64,000 nucleotides of DNA from Sandaracinaceae bacterium (lineage in GTDB: Bacteria; Myxococcota_A; Polyangia; Polyangiales; Sandaracinaceae), in assembly GCA_019637095.1 (NCBI GenBank), contig JAHBWG010000012.1:86197-150196 (forward strand), given 5' to 3'. Within the stretch, counting starts at the first letter, position 1; each line of letters opens with the position of its first letter. Below the pieces are notes generated by a model. The model saw nothing but the letters and a program-made list of their open reading frames with translations, did not search any database and was not told where the DNA came from. Below, in pieces: positions 22,481 to 35,266 of this stretch. Both the position numbers and the translations under genes were made by a program.

Positions 22481-22481
<1 letters not shown>
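22396..22481. repeat. REPIN-like palindromic element, copy A
   Basis: The left arm 22396-22424 (starts GGGGACGATCC, ends TCGTCATTCT) and the right arm 22453-22481 (ends GGATCGTCCCC) pair at 27 of 29 positions around a 28-bp loop. Each arm contains two near-tandem AATGACGA octamers (AGAC-/GAG-variants in the right arm) and an inner GACGA-gga-TCGTC mini-palindrome. The element exactly fills the space between two convergent genes: it begins on the base after the RND pump stop and ends on the first base of the kinase stop. The same unit occurs at 51399-51471. Confidence 0.85.
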
Positions 22482-24547
<2,066 letters not shown>

Positions 24548-24553
24548 GAGGTG

Positions 24554-24559
24554 AGGATA
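24554..24559 (-). promoter_or_regulatory. Putative -10 box (TATCCT) for leaderless kinase mRNA
   Basis: TATCCT lies exactly 6 nt upstream of the kinase GTG, with no Shine-Dalgarno between. The spacing is the same as for the GH31-like gene and the lipoprotein gene starting at 25259. Confidence 0.4.
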
Positions 24560-24626
24560 GGCGCCGCTCTCCCAGTTCGCACCACGAGATCCGCGACGAG
24601 CGGTCGCGACCGCGAGGACTCGCGCT

Positions 24627-25259
24627 TCAGCGGATCGGGGGCACGTGGTCGTGGAGCTGCATCTCGAGCACGACCTCGCCGTCGCGCTCGCGCACCATCC
24701 GCACCGGCGCGCCGGGCAGCGAGTCCGCGAACCACATCCGGGTGACGACCACGCGGCCTGCGTCGTCCGGTCTCGTGACCGTGTAGAGCCGACAGCGGAA
24801 CGTCGCGAGCGGCAGCGCCAGCGTCGCGACGCGGATCTCGGTGGCGTCCGCCGGGAAGTGCGCGTGGGCCTCGAGGTCCTCCCACGTCCCTTCGCCGCGC
24901 TCGGTCGGGCCCGCCGGCTCGCCCGTCTCGGTGACGGGGGTCGACGTCGACGTGAACCCGCGCGCGTCGACCTCTTCGAACGTCCAGCGCTCGTAACGCA
25001 CGACGCCCGCCTCGCGGAACTGCAGCACGTACGTGCGTCCGGCGGGCGTCGCGTCGCGGATCGTCGCCGCCGGGAAGGGCACCTCCGCGAGCGGCGCCTC
25101 GGCGCGCGCTCGCTCCGCGGGCTCCGTGGGCTCGCCGGGCGGGGTGCGCTCGTCGGCCTCGCCGCCGGCGACGTGCGCGCTCGCGGCGCGCTCGCCGTCG
25201 CCCGAGCCGCCGCACCCGATGGCGACGGCGCACGCGAGGAGGGTCGAAGGGTGTCGCAT
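24627..25259 (-). CDS. Hypothetical lipoprotein
   Basis: The 210-residue product has a lipoprotein signal (MRHPSTLLACAVAIGCGG; lipobox AIGC), a Glu/Pro/Ala-rich linker of ~45 residues, and a ~140-residue domain with a beta pattern (TYVLQFREAGVVRYERWTFE, IRVATLALPLATFRCRLYTV, EVVLEMQLHDHVPP). I recognise no family. It is encoded 79 bp upstream of the kinase gene on the same strand and has its own -10 box. The ATG is 6 nt downstream of TACCCT, so the mRNA may be leaderless. Confidence 0.75.
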   Translation of the reverse strand: MRHPSTLLACAVAIGCGGSGDGERAASAHVAGGEADERTPPGEPTEPAERARAEAPLAEVPFPAATIRDATPAGRTYVLQFREAGVVRYERWTFEEVDARGFTSTSTPVTETGEPAGPTERGEGTWEDLEAHAHFPADATEIRVATLALPLATFRCRLYTVTRPDDAGRVVVTRMWFADSLPGAPVRMVRERDGEVVLEMQLHDHVPPIR

Positions 25260-25265
25260 GGCGCC

Positions 25266-25271
25266 AGGGTA
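25266..25271 (-). promoter_or_regulatory. Putative -10 box (TACCCT) for leaderless lipoprotein mRNA
   Basis: TACCCT stands 6 nt upstream of the ATG at 25259. No Shine-Dalgarno and no clear -35 are visible. Confidence 0.35.
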
Positions 25272-25422
25272 GCGCGTCGTGCGGACCGAGATGCGACGTC
25301 GCGCGCGGTCCGCTCGAAGCACGTCGATGGAGCGAGCGCTCGTGCGGGCTCTTCCAGGCGCCTCGCGACGGGCGCCCGGTGCTGTCGAGCCGCGGCCTCG
25401 ACGAGCGATGCGCTGGAGCGAG

Positions 25423-25920
25423 TCAGGCGGCCGCGGCCGGGCTCGTCGCCGGCGCGCCCCCCGCGCCGAGCCGCCGCCGCGCGGTCGCGAGCTCGCCGTG
25501 CGCGGGCACGCGCTGCCCGATCTTGCCCAGGCCGAAGGGCGGCATGTTCCCGTAGACGCACTCGTAGCTCGACGGCGACACGACGTACGTCTCGTGCCAG
25601 ATGCCGACCGCGTCGGTCGCCGCGACGCGCTTGCGGAACGCCGCCCACGCCGGGTAGTGCGCGTGGTCCTTGCTGCGCGCGTAGCGCAAGAGGTCTTCCT
25701 CGCTACGCCAGTACTGCACCATCATCGAGGGGTTCGCGAGCCCGCCGCTCTCGTAGCCGAGCAAGCCGCTCTCGGGGTCGCGCTCGAGCTCCGCGATCAT
25801 CTTCGGCATCGCCAGCGCGACCGGGAGCCAGAGGTCGGGGCGCCACCACTTGTTCACTCGCATCCCGATCAGGAAGACGACGAAGGGGCGGTCCATCAGG
25901 GAGGTCATGCGCTGGCTCAT
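25423..25920 (-). CDS. DUF4188 (monooxygenase-like) family protein
   Basis: A 165-residue soluble protein. FVVFLIGMRVNKWWRPDLWL near the start, PSMMVQYWRSEEDLLRYARS in the middle, and AVGIWHETYVVSPSSYECVYGNMPPFGLGK near the end are typical of the DUF4188 family. It has a ferredoxin-like dimeric alpha/beta-barrel pattern related to small heme- or flavin-free monooxygenases. The reaction is unknown. A Shine-Dalgarno-like AAAGGA (25928-25933) and a -10 candidate TAGGAT (25957-25962) precede the ATG. A TetR-type operator (25968-25982) sits just upstream of that -10. The TetR gene upstream therefore very probably controls this gene, suggesting a detoxification role (inference). Confidence 0.85.
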   Translation of the reverse strand: MSQRMTSLMDRPFVVFLIGMRVNKWWRPDLWLPVALAMPKMIAELERDPESGLLGYESGGLANPSMMVQYWRSEEDLLRYARSKDHAHYPAWAAFRKRVAATDAVGIWHETYVVSPSSYECVYGNMPPFGLGKIGQRVPAHGELATARRRLGAGGAPATSPAAAA

Positions 25921-25967
25921 CGGGCTGTCCTTTCGATTCGATCCGGTGGGGGCTCGATCCTAGGTGG

Positions 25968-25982
25968 GTTTACGGTGTTCAC
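25968..25982. promoter_or_regulatory. Probable TetR operator upstream of the DUF4188 gene
   Basis: GTTTACGGTGTTCAC here matches 12 of 15 positions of the near-perfect palindrome in front of the tetR gene (26648-26662, read on the other strand). Its GTGAACAC half-site fits GTNAACAN exactly. It lies between the -10 candidate TAGGAT (25957-25962) and the expected -35, where a repressor would block RNA polymerase. Confidence 0.6.
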
Positions 25983-26023
25983 TTCGGGAGACGGTTGGGC
26001 GCCCGCGGCGGCCGCGTGGCCGC

Positions 26024-26641
26024 TCAGCGGGGCGCGAGCCCGTCGAGCAGCGCCTCGATGGAGCGCCGGTAGAGCGCCCGGAACTGCTCGTCGGTCGCGA
26101 TGGGCGGCGGGGCGAGCAGCCGGCGCGCCTCGGGGTCTCTGGGCAGGCGCTGCTCGATCGTGACGAGCCCGTGGACGTGCCCCCAGATCACCACCGCGTG
26201 CGCGACCGGATCGGCGCGCGACAAGACGCCGGCGTCGACACACTCGCGCACGCGATCGACCAGCATCTGGAACGTGGCGCCGCCTTCGTCCGCGCTGCGC
26301 TCCGCGAGCCGCTCGAGCCCGAAATGCTCCGGTGGCGCGACGAACATGATGACGTAGTAGGGCCGGTGCTCGAGCGCGAAGTCGAGGTAGCCCATGCCCG
26401 TCGCGACCAGGCGCTCGCGCGGCGTCGCGCCCTTGAGCCCTCGCGCGAGGTAGCTCGCGAACAGCTCGTGTCCGCGCTGGCAGACCGCCCAGAGCAGGTC
26501 CTCCTTGTCGTCGAAGTGCCGGTAGATCGCCGGCGCCGTGATCCCGGCGCAGCGCGCCACCGCGCGCAGCGAGAGGCCCGACAACCCCTCGGCCAGGTAG
26601 ATGTCCCGCGCGCACGCGAGGATGCGGTCCTTGGCGCTCAT
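26024..26641 (-). CDS. TetR/AcrR family transcriptional repressor
   Basis: The 205-residue protein has an N-terminal TetR helix-turn-helix (KDRILACARDIYLAEGLSGL, then LRAVARCAGITAPAIYRHFD, residues 4-50) and a C-terminal ligand/dimer domain with ALEHRPYYVIMFV and HAVVIWGHVHGLV, like the TetR C-terminal domain of WHG type. Two related 15-bp palindromes, one 6 nt upstream of its own ATG and one before the DUF4188 gene, are strong operator candidates. This implies autorepression and control of the DUF4188 gene. The inducer is unknown. Confidence 0.92.
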   Translation of the reverse strand: MSAKDRILACARDIYLAEGLSGLSLRAVARCAGITAPAIYRHFDDKEDLLWAVCQRGHELFASYLARGLKGATPRERLVATGMGYLDFALEHRPYYVIMFVAPPEHFGLERLAERSADEGGATFQMLVDRVRECVDAGVLSRADPVAHAVVIWGHVHGLVTIEQRLPRDPEARRLLAPPPIATDEQFRALYRRSIEALLDGLAPR

Positions 26642-26647
26642 GCCGAC

Positions 26648-26662
26648 GTAAACACTGTTAAC
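26648..26662. promoter_or_regulatory. Probable TetR autoregulatory operator
   Basis: GTAAACACTGTTAAC is a near-perfect 15-bp palindrome (GTNAACA-N-TGTTNAC) placed 6 nt before the tetR ATG. It is AT-rich relative to its surroundings. A related site is at 25968-25982. Confidence 0.65.
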
Positions 26663-26737
26663 GCCGGCGCCGTTCTCGCGCAAGTGCGGAGAGCTTCGGG
26701 GGGGTGAGGGGCCTCGCGAGCGTACCCTCGGGGCGTC

Positions 26738-27733
26738 ATGGTCGCCGCGCGCGTCGCGATCGCGCTCGCGCTCCTCGGAGCGGCGGGCTGTGTGCCGGAC
26801 CTCGGCGGCTACGAGGTCGTCGGTGCGGGCGGCCCCCTCGACTGCGACCTGACGCGGCCGACGCTCTCCGTCGTCGTGACCGGTGGCCGCGCGCTCGCGG
26901 TGGAGATCGTCGAGCTCGGCGACGTGCCGCGCCCGTGCGGACGGCTCGGCGACGTCGAGCCGCTCCACGAGGGGCATGCCGCGGCGACGTTCGTGCCGGG
27001 CACGCCGTTGCTCGCGCTCGCCTCGGCGGCGACGTGGGAGGCGGTGCACCTCGGCACCGGCCGGGTCGCGGTGCGGCGCGCGTCGGACGGGCTCGGGGTC
27101 GGCCTCGACGGATTCGCGCTCTTCGACGGCGCGCGCTGGCTCGCCGTCTTCCCGGCCGACGCCGGCCGCACCGCGACCGAGGACGTCGAGAGCCTGTTCT
27201 TCTTCGACGTGCGCGAGCCGGCGGCCTCGCGCGTCGAGCTGCCGAGCCAGATCGGGCTCGGCGCGCTCGGCGCTACCCCCGACTGCACCGTCGATCCGCT
27301 CGATCCGATGGCGATGCTCTGCATCCGCGGCGGGCTCTCGTCCGATCCGGCGGCGGCGATCGAGGTGCGGCCCTTCTCAGCGGGCTTCACCCCGACCGTG
27401 CGCGTGCGCGGGCCCGAGGGCGTGCGCTTCGACCGCATCTCGTCCTACCCCGGTGGGCGCATCGCGTGGCGCGGGCGCCAGGGATCGGACGGCCCGCTCG
27501 GATACTGGCTCGGCGACGCGGAGGGCGGCGAGCTGCGCGGACCCTATGCGTGTCCCCAGTGCGCGGTCGTCGGAGACGTCGTGCCCGACCCCGCGCGCGC
27601 CGACGGCTTCTACCTGTCGTGCGCCGACGCCGCGGGGCTGGGGATCGTCTTGCGCGCCGATCCGACCCAGTGCGCGATCGTGCACTCCGTCGGCACCGGG
27701 ACGCCGTACGACCTGAGCTTGCGGCTCCCGTAG
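26738..27733 (+). CDS. Hypothetical lipoprotein
   Basis: The 331-residue product has a lipoprotein signal (VAARVAIALALLGAAGCVP; lipobox GAAGC) and a body rich in beta-strand patterns with repeated LALASAATWEAVHLG- and WLAVFPADAGR-type segments, reminiscent of a beta-propeller. Eight or so Cys residues occur, including the pairs DCDL/RPCGRL and YACPQC. I do not recognise a family. TACCCT lies 9 nt upstream of the ATG, without a Shine-Dalgarno. It is transcribed away from the tetR gene. Confidence 0.75.
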   Translation: MVAARVAIALALLGAAGCVPDLGGYEVVGAGGPLDCDLTRPTLSVVVTGGRALAVEIVELGDVPRPCGRLGDVEPLHEGHAAATFVPGTPLLALASAATWEAVHLGTGRVAVRRASDGLGVGLDGFALFDGARWLAVFPADAGRTATEDVESLFFFDVREPAASRVELPSQIGLGALGATPDCTVDPLDPMAMLCIRGGLSSDPAAAIEVRPFSAGFTPTVRVRGPEGVRFDRISSYPGGRIAWRGRQGSDGPLGYWLGDAEGGELRGPYACPQCAVVGDVVPDPARADGFYLSCADAAGLGIVLRADPTQCAIVHSVGTGTPYDLSLRLP

Positions 27734-27801
27734 CGCCGCCGCCCGGTGCGCGCGGAGCGCGCCGGGGGAGAATCCGGCGGGCATCGCGTAAGTCGTCCTC
27801 G

Positions 27802-28905
27802 ATGTGGCCCCTCGCCAACCGTCTCCGCGGCGCGCGCTCGCGTTCCGGTCGTGGACTATTGCAAGTAAAGTTGCTCGTGCTCGCGGCGCTGTGGGGCGCC
27901 TCGGCGTGTGACGGCGGGGCCGTGCGGCTCCCGACCGACGGCCCTCGCTGCGAGGTCGGGGCCTGCTGCGCGGACGCCGACTGTGGGCCGGGCCTCTGCT
28001 GCGGGCCCGGCCGGCAGTGCGTCCCCTGCTGCCGCGACAACGCGGACTGCCGCGCGGGCCAGTGCTGCGACGTCGCGACCACGGAGTGCCGCGCCTGCGG
28101 GTGCTCGGGCGACGCGGACTGCACCGCGGGCACCTGCTGCAACGAGGGCTCGTGCGGCGCCTGCGGGTGCGCCGCCGACGCGGACTGCCGCGCGGGCCAG
28201 TGCTGCGCGGCGGACGGGAGCTGCGGCGCGTGCGGGTGCGGCGGCGACGCGGACTGCCGGGTCGGCGAGTGCTGCGGGGCCGACGGGACGTGCGGCGCCT
28301 GCGGCTGCCGGAACGACCTCGATTGCCGCGTCGGTGAGTGCTGCGGAGCGGACCGCTCGTGCGGCGCGTGCGCGTGCACGGGCAGCGCGGACTGCACGGT
28401 GGGACGGTGTTGCCACTCGGACGGGCGCTGCGGCGCGTGCGGCTGCACCGGGAACGCCGACTGCCGCGCGGGCGAGTGCTGCGGGCCCGACGGCGTCTGC
28501 GGCGCGTGCCCGTGCACGAACGACGCGCAGTGCAACGCGGGCGAGTGCTGCCTCGGCGACGGGCGCTGCGGCGCGTGCGGCTGCCGCAGCGCGGACGACT
28601 GCATGGCCGGGCAGTGCTGCGGTCCCGATGGGAGCTGCGGCGAGTGCCCGTGCACCGGGGACGACGCGTGCCGCGTCGGGCAGTGCTGCGCCGAGGGCCG
28701 CTGCGGGGCGTGTCCCTGCCGCGCCGACGGCGAGTGCCGGGCCGGCGAGTGCTGCCGCTCCGACGGCTCGTGCGGTGGCTGCCCGTGCCGGGGCGACGAC
28801 GAGTGCACCGCGGGGCAGTGCTGCCTCGCGGATGGAAGCTGTGGCGCCTGTCCGTGCAGCGGCAACGCGGATTGCACGGTCGGCTCGGTCTGCTGTGGAG
28901 CGTGA
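27802..28905 (+). CDS. Lipoprotein with 13-14 tandem 23-residue cysteine-rich repeats
   Basis: The product has about 367 residues. After a lipoprotein-like signal (VKLLVLAALWGASAC), nearly the whole chain is a tandem array with a 23-residue period. Each unit is xCxxDxDCxxGxCC then xxDGxCGAC, with six Cys. I count 13 repeats and a C-terminal partial one. Such density implies an extracellular, disulfide-knotted rod or a metal-binding surface. No family name comes to mind. The start is uncertain: ATG 27802 gives a 35-residue leader, while TTG 27859 puts MQVKLL directly before the hydrophobic core and looks like the better signal peptide. The next cysteine-rich gene starts 7 bp after the stop, so the two are an operon. 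Confidence 0.8.
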   Translation: MWPLANRLRGARSRSGRGLLQVKLLVLAALWGASACDGGAVRLPTDGPRCEVGACCADADCGPGLCCGPGRQCVPCCRDNADCRAGQCCDVATTECRACGCSGDADCTAGTCCNEGSCGACGCAADADCRAGQCCAADGSCGACGCGGDADCRVGECCGADGTCGACGCRNDLDCRVGECCGADRSCGACACTGSADCTVGRCCHSDGRCGACGCTGNADCRAGECCGPDGVCGACPCTNDAQCNAGECCLGDGRCGACGCRSADDCMAGQCCGPDGSCGECPCTGDDACRVGQCCAEGRCGACPCRADGECRAGECCRSDGSCGGCPCRGDDECTAGQCCLADGSCGACPCSGNADCTVGSVCCGA

Positions 28906-28912
28906 GGGACTG

Positions 28913-30421
<1,509 letters not shown>

Positions 30422-30437
30422 CGGCGGCGCGAGCCGC

Positions 30438-32567
30438 TCACCGCCGCAGGTCGAGGTGGGTCGAGGTCGTGTCGTCGGGCGCGACCATCACGCCGCGGCG
30501 GTGACGCTCGCCGGTCGGCGTCTCGAGCTCGAGGGCGATCACCCCGGCGGGGACGCGCAGCGCGCGCAGCGGCGTGCGGCCGAGCTCCTCGCCGTTCAAG
30601 CGCACGAGCGCGCCGGAGGGGGTGCTCGTGAGGTTGAGCAGGCCCGTCGCGGCGGGCCCCTCCTCCTGCTGCGGCGTGTCCGGCGTGAGCGGCTGCGTCA
30701 CCTCGAGCGTGCGCTCGGCGCGGATCTCGACGACGCCCTCGTGCTCGACGTGCCCCTCGAGCGCGAGCCGCACCCGGTGCGTGCCGGTGGCGAGCTCGGC
30801 GACGACGGCCGGCGTGGTCCCGCGCTCTACGTCGTCGACGTAGAGCGTCGCGCCCGTGGGCGTCGAGTCGATGAGCAGCGTGCCGGTGTGGACGACCGCC
30901 ACGGGCGGCGGGGGCGGGGGCGCGGGCGGCTCGCGCACGAGGAAGTACCACGCGCCCGCGCCGAGGCCGCCGAGCGCGAGCACCGCGACGAGCGCGAGCG
31001 CGATCCAGGTGCCGGCGCCGCGGCCGCTCGCGGCGGGCGCGGGCTCGTGCGTCACGCGCCCGGGCGCGGTCGGCGCGCGGCGCGCGTCCCGCGCGAGCGG
31101 GTGCGAGGCCGCCGGCCCGAGGGGGTCGGGCTGGTAGAGGGCGTTGCCCGCCATCGCCGAGAGCGAGCCGCCCGGCCGCGCGTCGGCCGGCTCGGCGACC
31201 GGCGCGAGCCCGAAGGGGTCGTCGACGAGCGGCGGCACGTCCGGCATCGGCAGGTCCGGCAGCGCTTCGCCGTCGCCGGTCGAGAACGCGAGCGCGGCCG
31301 CCGCGTCGGAGCCGAAGTGGAACGAGCTCCCGAACGGCGTCGTGTCGACGGTGGGCCCTCGCCGCATCTCCTCTGCGAAGAGCTTCACCATCATCTCCTT
31401 GATGCGGCGCGCGGTGACCACCTTCTTGCGCCGCGCGCTGAACTCGCCGAGCGCCTCTTGGAGCTCCCCCGCGGACTGGTAGCGATCCTCCGGCTTCTTC
31501 GCGAGGCACTTGGCGATGATCGCCTCGAGGTCCGCCGGCGCCTCGCGCACGCGGTCCGAGAGCTGGGGCACCGGCCCGCGGACGATGGCCTCCATCGTCT
31601 CGAACTCGGTCTCGCGGCGGTAGAGCGGGCGGCCGGTGATCGCCTCGTAGAGGCACACGCCGAGCGCGAACACGTCGACGCGGTGGTCGAGCTCTTTGCC
31701 GCGGCACTGCTCGGGCGCCATGTACGCGAACTTGCCCTTCACGACGCCGGCCTGCGTCTTGTGGGAGCGCGTCGCCGCCTTCGCGATCCCGAAGTCGAGC
31801 AGCTTCACCGAGCCGTCGTAGGAGATCATGATGTTGTCGGGCGTCACGTCGCGGTGGACGATGCCGAGCTCGGTGCCGTCCTCGGCCTTCGCGTTGTGCG
31901 CGTGGTCGAGCGCCTCGGCGACGAGCGCGATGATCTTGCAGGCGACGTGCACGGGCACGCCGCCGCTCTGGCGCGCCTTGCGGATGACCTTCCCGAACGA
32001 GGCGCCGTCCACGTACTCCATCGCGATGAAGTGCGTGTCGTCCTGCTTCCCGAAGCGATAGACGTGCGTCACGTTCGGGTGCGCGAGCCGCATCATCACG
32101 CGCGCCTCGTCGAGGAACATCTCGACGAACGCCGGCTCCTTCTCGTACTCGGCGAGGATGCGCTTCACCACGAGGTAGCGCCCGCCCGCGCCCTCGGACT
32201 CCTCGCGCGCGAGGAGGATCTCGGCCATGCCGCCGAGCGCGAGCCGGCCGACGATCGCGTACTGCCCGAACATCCCGATCGTCGGGAGCCGGCGCGTCGG
32301 CGGCTCGTCGGGCGGGCGGGTCGAGAGGAGCTTCTCGCGGTTCGCGCTCTCGAGCGACACGATCTGCTCGATGCCGGCCTCCGCGTCGTCGAGCAGCGAG
32401 CCGATGTCCTCGAGCTCGTCGAACGACAGCGCCTGCGTCGCCGGCATGTCGTCGTCGTCCTCGTCCTCTGCCGCGTGACGGACGGGCAAGTCGTCGGCGT
32501 CACCGCGTGTGCGCGGGCGCAGCGTCGGCCGCTGAGGCGGCGGGGGCTTTCGCTCCGGACCCGTCAT
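30438..32567 (-). CDS. Ser/Thr protein kinase with two PEGA domains
   Basis: The 709-residue product has an acidic N-terminal region (residues 1-95), a kinase domain (~100-370), a linker, one membrane helix (~525-545, IALALVAVLALGGLGAGAW) and two PEGA domains (~565-705; GTLLIDSTPTGATLYVDDVE and LLNLTSTPSGALVRLNGEEL). Active-site motifs are intact: LALGGMAEILLARE, LVVKRI, GIVHRDVTPDNIMI, KLLDFGIAK, YMAPEQ. The HRDVTP form is usual in myxobacterial kinases. Topology places the PEGA domains outside the cytoplasm, where they may sense envelope components. The dnaJ-like gene starts 44 bp upstream and reads in the same direction. Substrate unknown. Confidence 0.92.
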   Translation of the reverse strand: MTGPERKPPPPQRPTLRPRTRGDADDLPVRHAAEDEDDDDMPATQALSFDELEDIGSLLDDAEAGIEQIVSLESANREKLLSTRPPDEPPTRRLPTIGMFGQYAIVGRLALGGMAEILLAREESEGAGGRYLVVKRILAEYEKEPAFVEMFLDEARVMMRLAHPNVTHVYRFGKQDDTHFIAMEYVDGASFGKVIRKARQSGGVPVHVACKIIALVAEALDHAHNAKAEDGTELGIVHRDVTPDNIMISYDGSVKLLDFGIAKAATRSHKTQAGVVKGKFAYMAPEQCRGKELDHRVDVFALGVCLYEAITGRPLYRRETEFETMEAIVRGPVPQLSDRVREAPADLEAIIAKCLAKKPEDRYQSAGELQEALGEFSARRKKVVTARRIKEMMVKLFAEEMRRGPTVDTTPFGSSFHFGSDAAAALAFSTGDGEALPDLPMPDVPPLVDDPFGLAPVAEPADARPGGSLSAMAGNALYQPDPLGPAASHPLARDARRAPTAPGRVTHEPAPAASGRGAGTWIALALVAVLALGGLGAGAWYFLVREPPAPPPPPPVAVVHTGTLLIDSTPTGATLYVDDVERGTTPAVVAELATGTHRVRLALEGHVEHEGVVEIRAERTLEVTQPLTPDTPQQEEGPAATGLLNLTSTPSGALVRLNGEELGRTPLRALRVPAGVIALELETPTGERHRRGVMVAPDDTTSTHLDLRR

Positions 32568-32610
32568 CCGACCCGGGATGGTGCCGGAGATCGCGGCCGA
32601 ATTGCGAGCG

Positions 32611-33516
32611 TCATCCGGCGCGGGGATCGAACCGAGAGACGCGCCGCAGCTCCTCGTAGATGCGCTGCTCCTCCGCGGTCGGTTCGGGGGGCACGACGAT
32701 CCTGATCTCCGCGAGGAGGTCCCCGCGGCCGCCGCCCTTCATCGGGTAGCCGCGCTCGCGCAGCCGGATGACGCGGCCGCTCGAGGAGCCGGGCGGGACG
32801 CGGATCTTCACGCGGCCGTCGAGCGTCTCGAGCGGGGCGTTCGTGCCGAGCGCCGCCTCGTCGGGGGAGACCTTCAGCACGACGTGCAGGTCGCTCCCTT
32901 CGAGCCGGAACGCGCCGTCGGCGACGAGCCGCACGACGAGCAGCAGATCGCCGCGCCCGCCGCGGCCCTGCCCGGCGAGCCGGATCTTCTGACCGTCGCG
33001 GACCCCCGGCGGCACGTTCACGGTCAGGCGGCGCTTGGCGCCGGTCTGCGGCTCGACGAAGAAGATCTCGCGCGGACCGCCCTGGAACGCCTTCGTGATG
33101 CCGAGCTCGAGCGTGGTCTCCTGCTCGCTCGTGCGGCGCTCGCGCCGCACCCCGCGGCCGCGACCCGGGCCGGTGCCCCCGAACACCTGTTCGAAGATCG
33201 CGTTGAGGTCCGTCTCGGCGGAGCCGACGCCGTAGCGGCCGAAGTCGAAGCGGACGTCCGCGTCGCTGACGGGCGGCGCGCGCCCCTCGGAGACCGCGCG
33301 CCACGAGGGGCCCCACTTGTCGTAGAGGGCCCGCTTGTCCGCGTCGCGCAGGACATCGTAGGCCTCGCTGATCTCCTTGAAGCGCTCCTCGGCGTCGGGC
33401 TCCTTGCTGACGTCGGGGTGGTACTTCTTCGCGAGGGTCCGGTAGCGCTTCTGGATCTCGCTCGGCGGCGCATCGCGCGCCACCCCGAGCACGTCGTAGT
33501 AGTCCGTGTAGCTCAC
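32611..33516 (-). CDS. DnaJ/CbpA-type co-chaperone
   Basis: The 301-residue product has an N-terminal J domain ([23 protein letters not shown] in [10 protein letters not shown]) and a Gly/Arg-containing linker. Two C-terminal substrate-binding beta domains follow without the zinc-finger region ([40 protein letters not shown]), so it is a type II DnaJ like CbpA. It should stimulate a DnaK ATPase. The start is GTG with TATGCT 14 nt upstream. It lies head-to-head with the FHA/AAA+ regulator gene (103-bp spacer) and upstream of the PEGA kinase gene. Confidence 0.92.
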   Translation of the reverse strand: MSYTDYYDVLGVARDAPPSEIQKRYRTLAKKYHPDVSKEPDAEERFKEISEAYDVLRDADKRALYDKWGPSWRAVSEGRAPPVSDADVRFDFGRYGVGSAETDLNAIFEQVFGGTGPGRGRGVRRERRTSEQETTLELGITKAFQGGPREIFFVEPQTGAKRRLTVNVPPGVRDGQKIRLAGQGRGGRGDLLLVVRLVADGAFRLEGSDLHVVLKVSPDEAALGTNAPLETLDGRVKIRVPPGSSSGRVIRLRERGYPMKGGGRGDLLAEIRIVVPPEPTAEEQRIYEELRRVSRFDPRAG

Positions 33517-33619
33517 CGGGCCAGCCGCCGAGCATACCGCGAAAGCGCCGACTTCGGAGCCCGAACCGCACCGCGCGCCGGCTTCCGTCCCTCGCGGCGG
33601 CCGTGCATACTCCCGCGCG

Positions 33620-35266
33620 ATGACGGATGGGAACGGGGGGCGCAGGCCGGCCGACGATCAGGCGTTCGTGGCGGTGCGGCACGGAGCGCGCTCGTGGGTC
33701 GTGGACCTGCCGCGCGGCGAGGCGCCGTTCGCCGGGCCCGACGAGGACGCGGTCGTGCGCATCGAAGGGCAGGCGCGGGCGCAAGGCCTCGTGCGCTGGG
33801 ACGGCGATCACGTCACGCTCGAGCGCACCGCCAAGTCGCCGCCGATCTACGTGAACGGCAAGCGCCTCGCCGGCCGCGCGATCCTGCGACCGGGCGACGA
33901 GCTCAGCGTCGGCGACGCGCGCATGGTCGTCGGGCTCGCGAGCCAGCCGCACCAGAGCGGGCGGCGGGCGCTCACGCACCAGGAGTTCCGAGAGCGCCTC
34001 GCGGAGGAGCTCGCGCGCGCCGCGCGGCGCGGCCGCCCGACGTCGCTCGTGATGGTGCACGCGGCGAGCGGCGACGGCGGCCGCGTGATCGAGGCGGCGC
34101 TCGCGGCGTTCCGCGCCGGCGACGTGCTCGCGACCTACGCGCACGACGAGCTCGAGCTGCTGTTCCCCGACACGTCGGCGATCGACGCGGGCGCGGTGGT
34201 CACCCGCGTCCTGGGCGACGCGTTCGTCGCGGCGGGCGTCGCCGCCGCGCCGCTCGACGCGGACACGCCCGAGCGCCTGATGCGCGCCGCGCGCCTCGCG
34301 CTCGGCGCGGCGCGCGCGAGCGGGGCGACGATCGCCGGGCCCTCGACCCGGAGCCCCGCCGACGTCGGGCCGTTCGTCGCGCCGATCGCGCGCGATCCGG
34401 CGACGCTCGCGATCGTCGAGCGGCTCGGCGCGCTCGCCGTCTCGGACACCCCCATCCTGCTCACGGGCGAGGCGAGCAGCGGCAAGGGCGTCTTCGCGCG
34501 CATCCTGCACGATCGCTCGCCGCGCGCCGAGGGGCCCTACGTGGTCCTGCGCTGCGCCTCGCTCGTCGATCAGGACCGCATCGCCGCCGCCCTCGGCCCG
34601 CGCGGCGGCGTCCCCGAGGGAGCGACCTGCGCCGTCCTGGGCGCGCGCGGCGGCACGCTCGTGCTCGACGAGGTGTGCGAGCTGCCCCCCGATCCGCAAG
34701 AGCGCTTGCTCGATCTACTCGATCAGCTCGACGGGTCGGGCACGCGCCTCGTCGCGACGACGCACCTCGACCTCGACGGGCTCGCGCGGCGCGGCGCGTT
34801 CAGCGAGCCGCTGCGGGCGCTCCTGCGCGGCGCGGTCGTGGAGATCCCGCCGCTGCGCGAGCGGCCCGAGGACATCGTCCCGCTCGCGGAGGGCTTCGCG
34901 CAGGGCGCCGGCGCGCCCGCGCCGGTCCGGCTCTCGCCGGGGGCCCTCGCGCGCCTGCGCTCGCACCCGTGGCCGGGCAACGTGCTCGAGCTGCGCAACG
35001 CGATGGAGCGCGCGGTGCGGCTCGCGAACGGCGGCGAGATCCTCGCCGAGCACCTCCCGAGCGACAGCCTGCCGATGGCCTCGGGCGAGGGGCGGCTGCG
35101 CGAGCACGTCGACTCGATCGAGCGCGACGCGATCGTGAAGGCGCTCGCCGACAGCAACCACAACCAGACCCACGCCGCGCGCCGGCTCGGCATCTCTCGT
35201 CGCGCGCTCATCTACAAGATGGAGAAGTACGGCCTGAAGGCGCCGCCCGGCACCGCCCGGCGCTGA
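33620..35266 (+). CDS. FHA-like, GGDEF-like and AAA+ regulator lacking GAFTGA, with Fis-type HTH
   Basis: The 548-residue product has an N-terminal FHA-like domain (~30-110; [26 protein letters not shown]). A degenerate GGDEF-like domain follows (~115-235; [33 protein letters not shown]). Next comes an NtrC-type AAA+ domain (~245-465) with Walker [13 protein letters not shown], Walker [10 protein letters not shown] and the arginine/finger region [17 protein letters not shown]. The HTH at the end reads [20 protein letters not shown]. The GAFTGA loop needed to contact sigma-54 is missing: between [11 protein letters not shown] and [10 protein letters not shown] there is no equivalent. It probably is not a sigma-54 activator but a repressor or another-output regulator. 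CATACT lies 8 nt before the ATG. A modular repeat begins at its stop codon. Confidence 0.85.
   Translation: MTDGNGGRRPADDQAFVAVRHGARSWVVDLPRGEAPFAGPDEDAVVRIEGQARAQGLVRWDGDHVTLERTAKSPPIYVNGKRLAGRAILRPGDELSVGDARMVVGLASQPHQSGRRALTHQEFRERLAEELARAARRGRPTSLVMVHAASGDGGRVIEAALAAFRAGDVLATYAHDELELLFPDTSAIDAGAVVTRVLGDAFVAAGVAAAPLDADTPERLMRAARLALGAARASGATIAGPSTRSPADVGPFVAPIARDPATLAIVERLGALAVSDTPILLTGEASSGKGVFARILHDRSPRAEGPYVVLRCASLVDQDRIAAALGPRGGVPEGATCAVLGARGGTLVLDEVCELPPDPQERLLDLLDQLDGSGTRLVATTHLDLDGLARRGAFSEPLRALLRGAVVEIPPLRERPEDIVPLAEGFAQGAGAPAPVRLSPGALARLRSHPWPGNVLELRNAMERAVRLANGGEILAEHLPSDSLPMASGEGRLREHVDSIERDAIVKALADSNHNQTHAARRLGISRRALIYKMEKYGLKAPPGTARR

Noticed and set aside
27802..28905. A CRISPR-like or satellite DNA reading of the 69-bp periodic region
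   Set aside because: The period is exactly 23 codons, variation keeps the Cys codons, and there is a signal sequence, so it is a coding repeat.
30422..30447. CGGCGG/CCGCCG pairing between the Cys-rich gene and the PEGA kinase gene, as a terminator
   Set aside because: A 6-bp all-GC stem overlapping the kinase stop is expected by chance in this composition.
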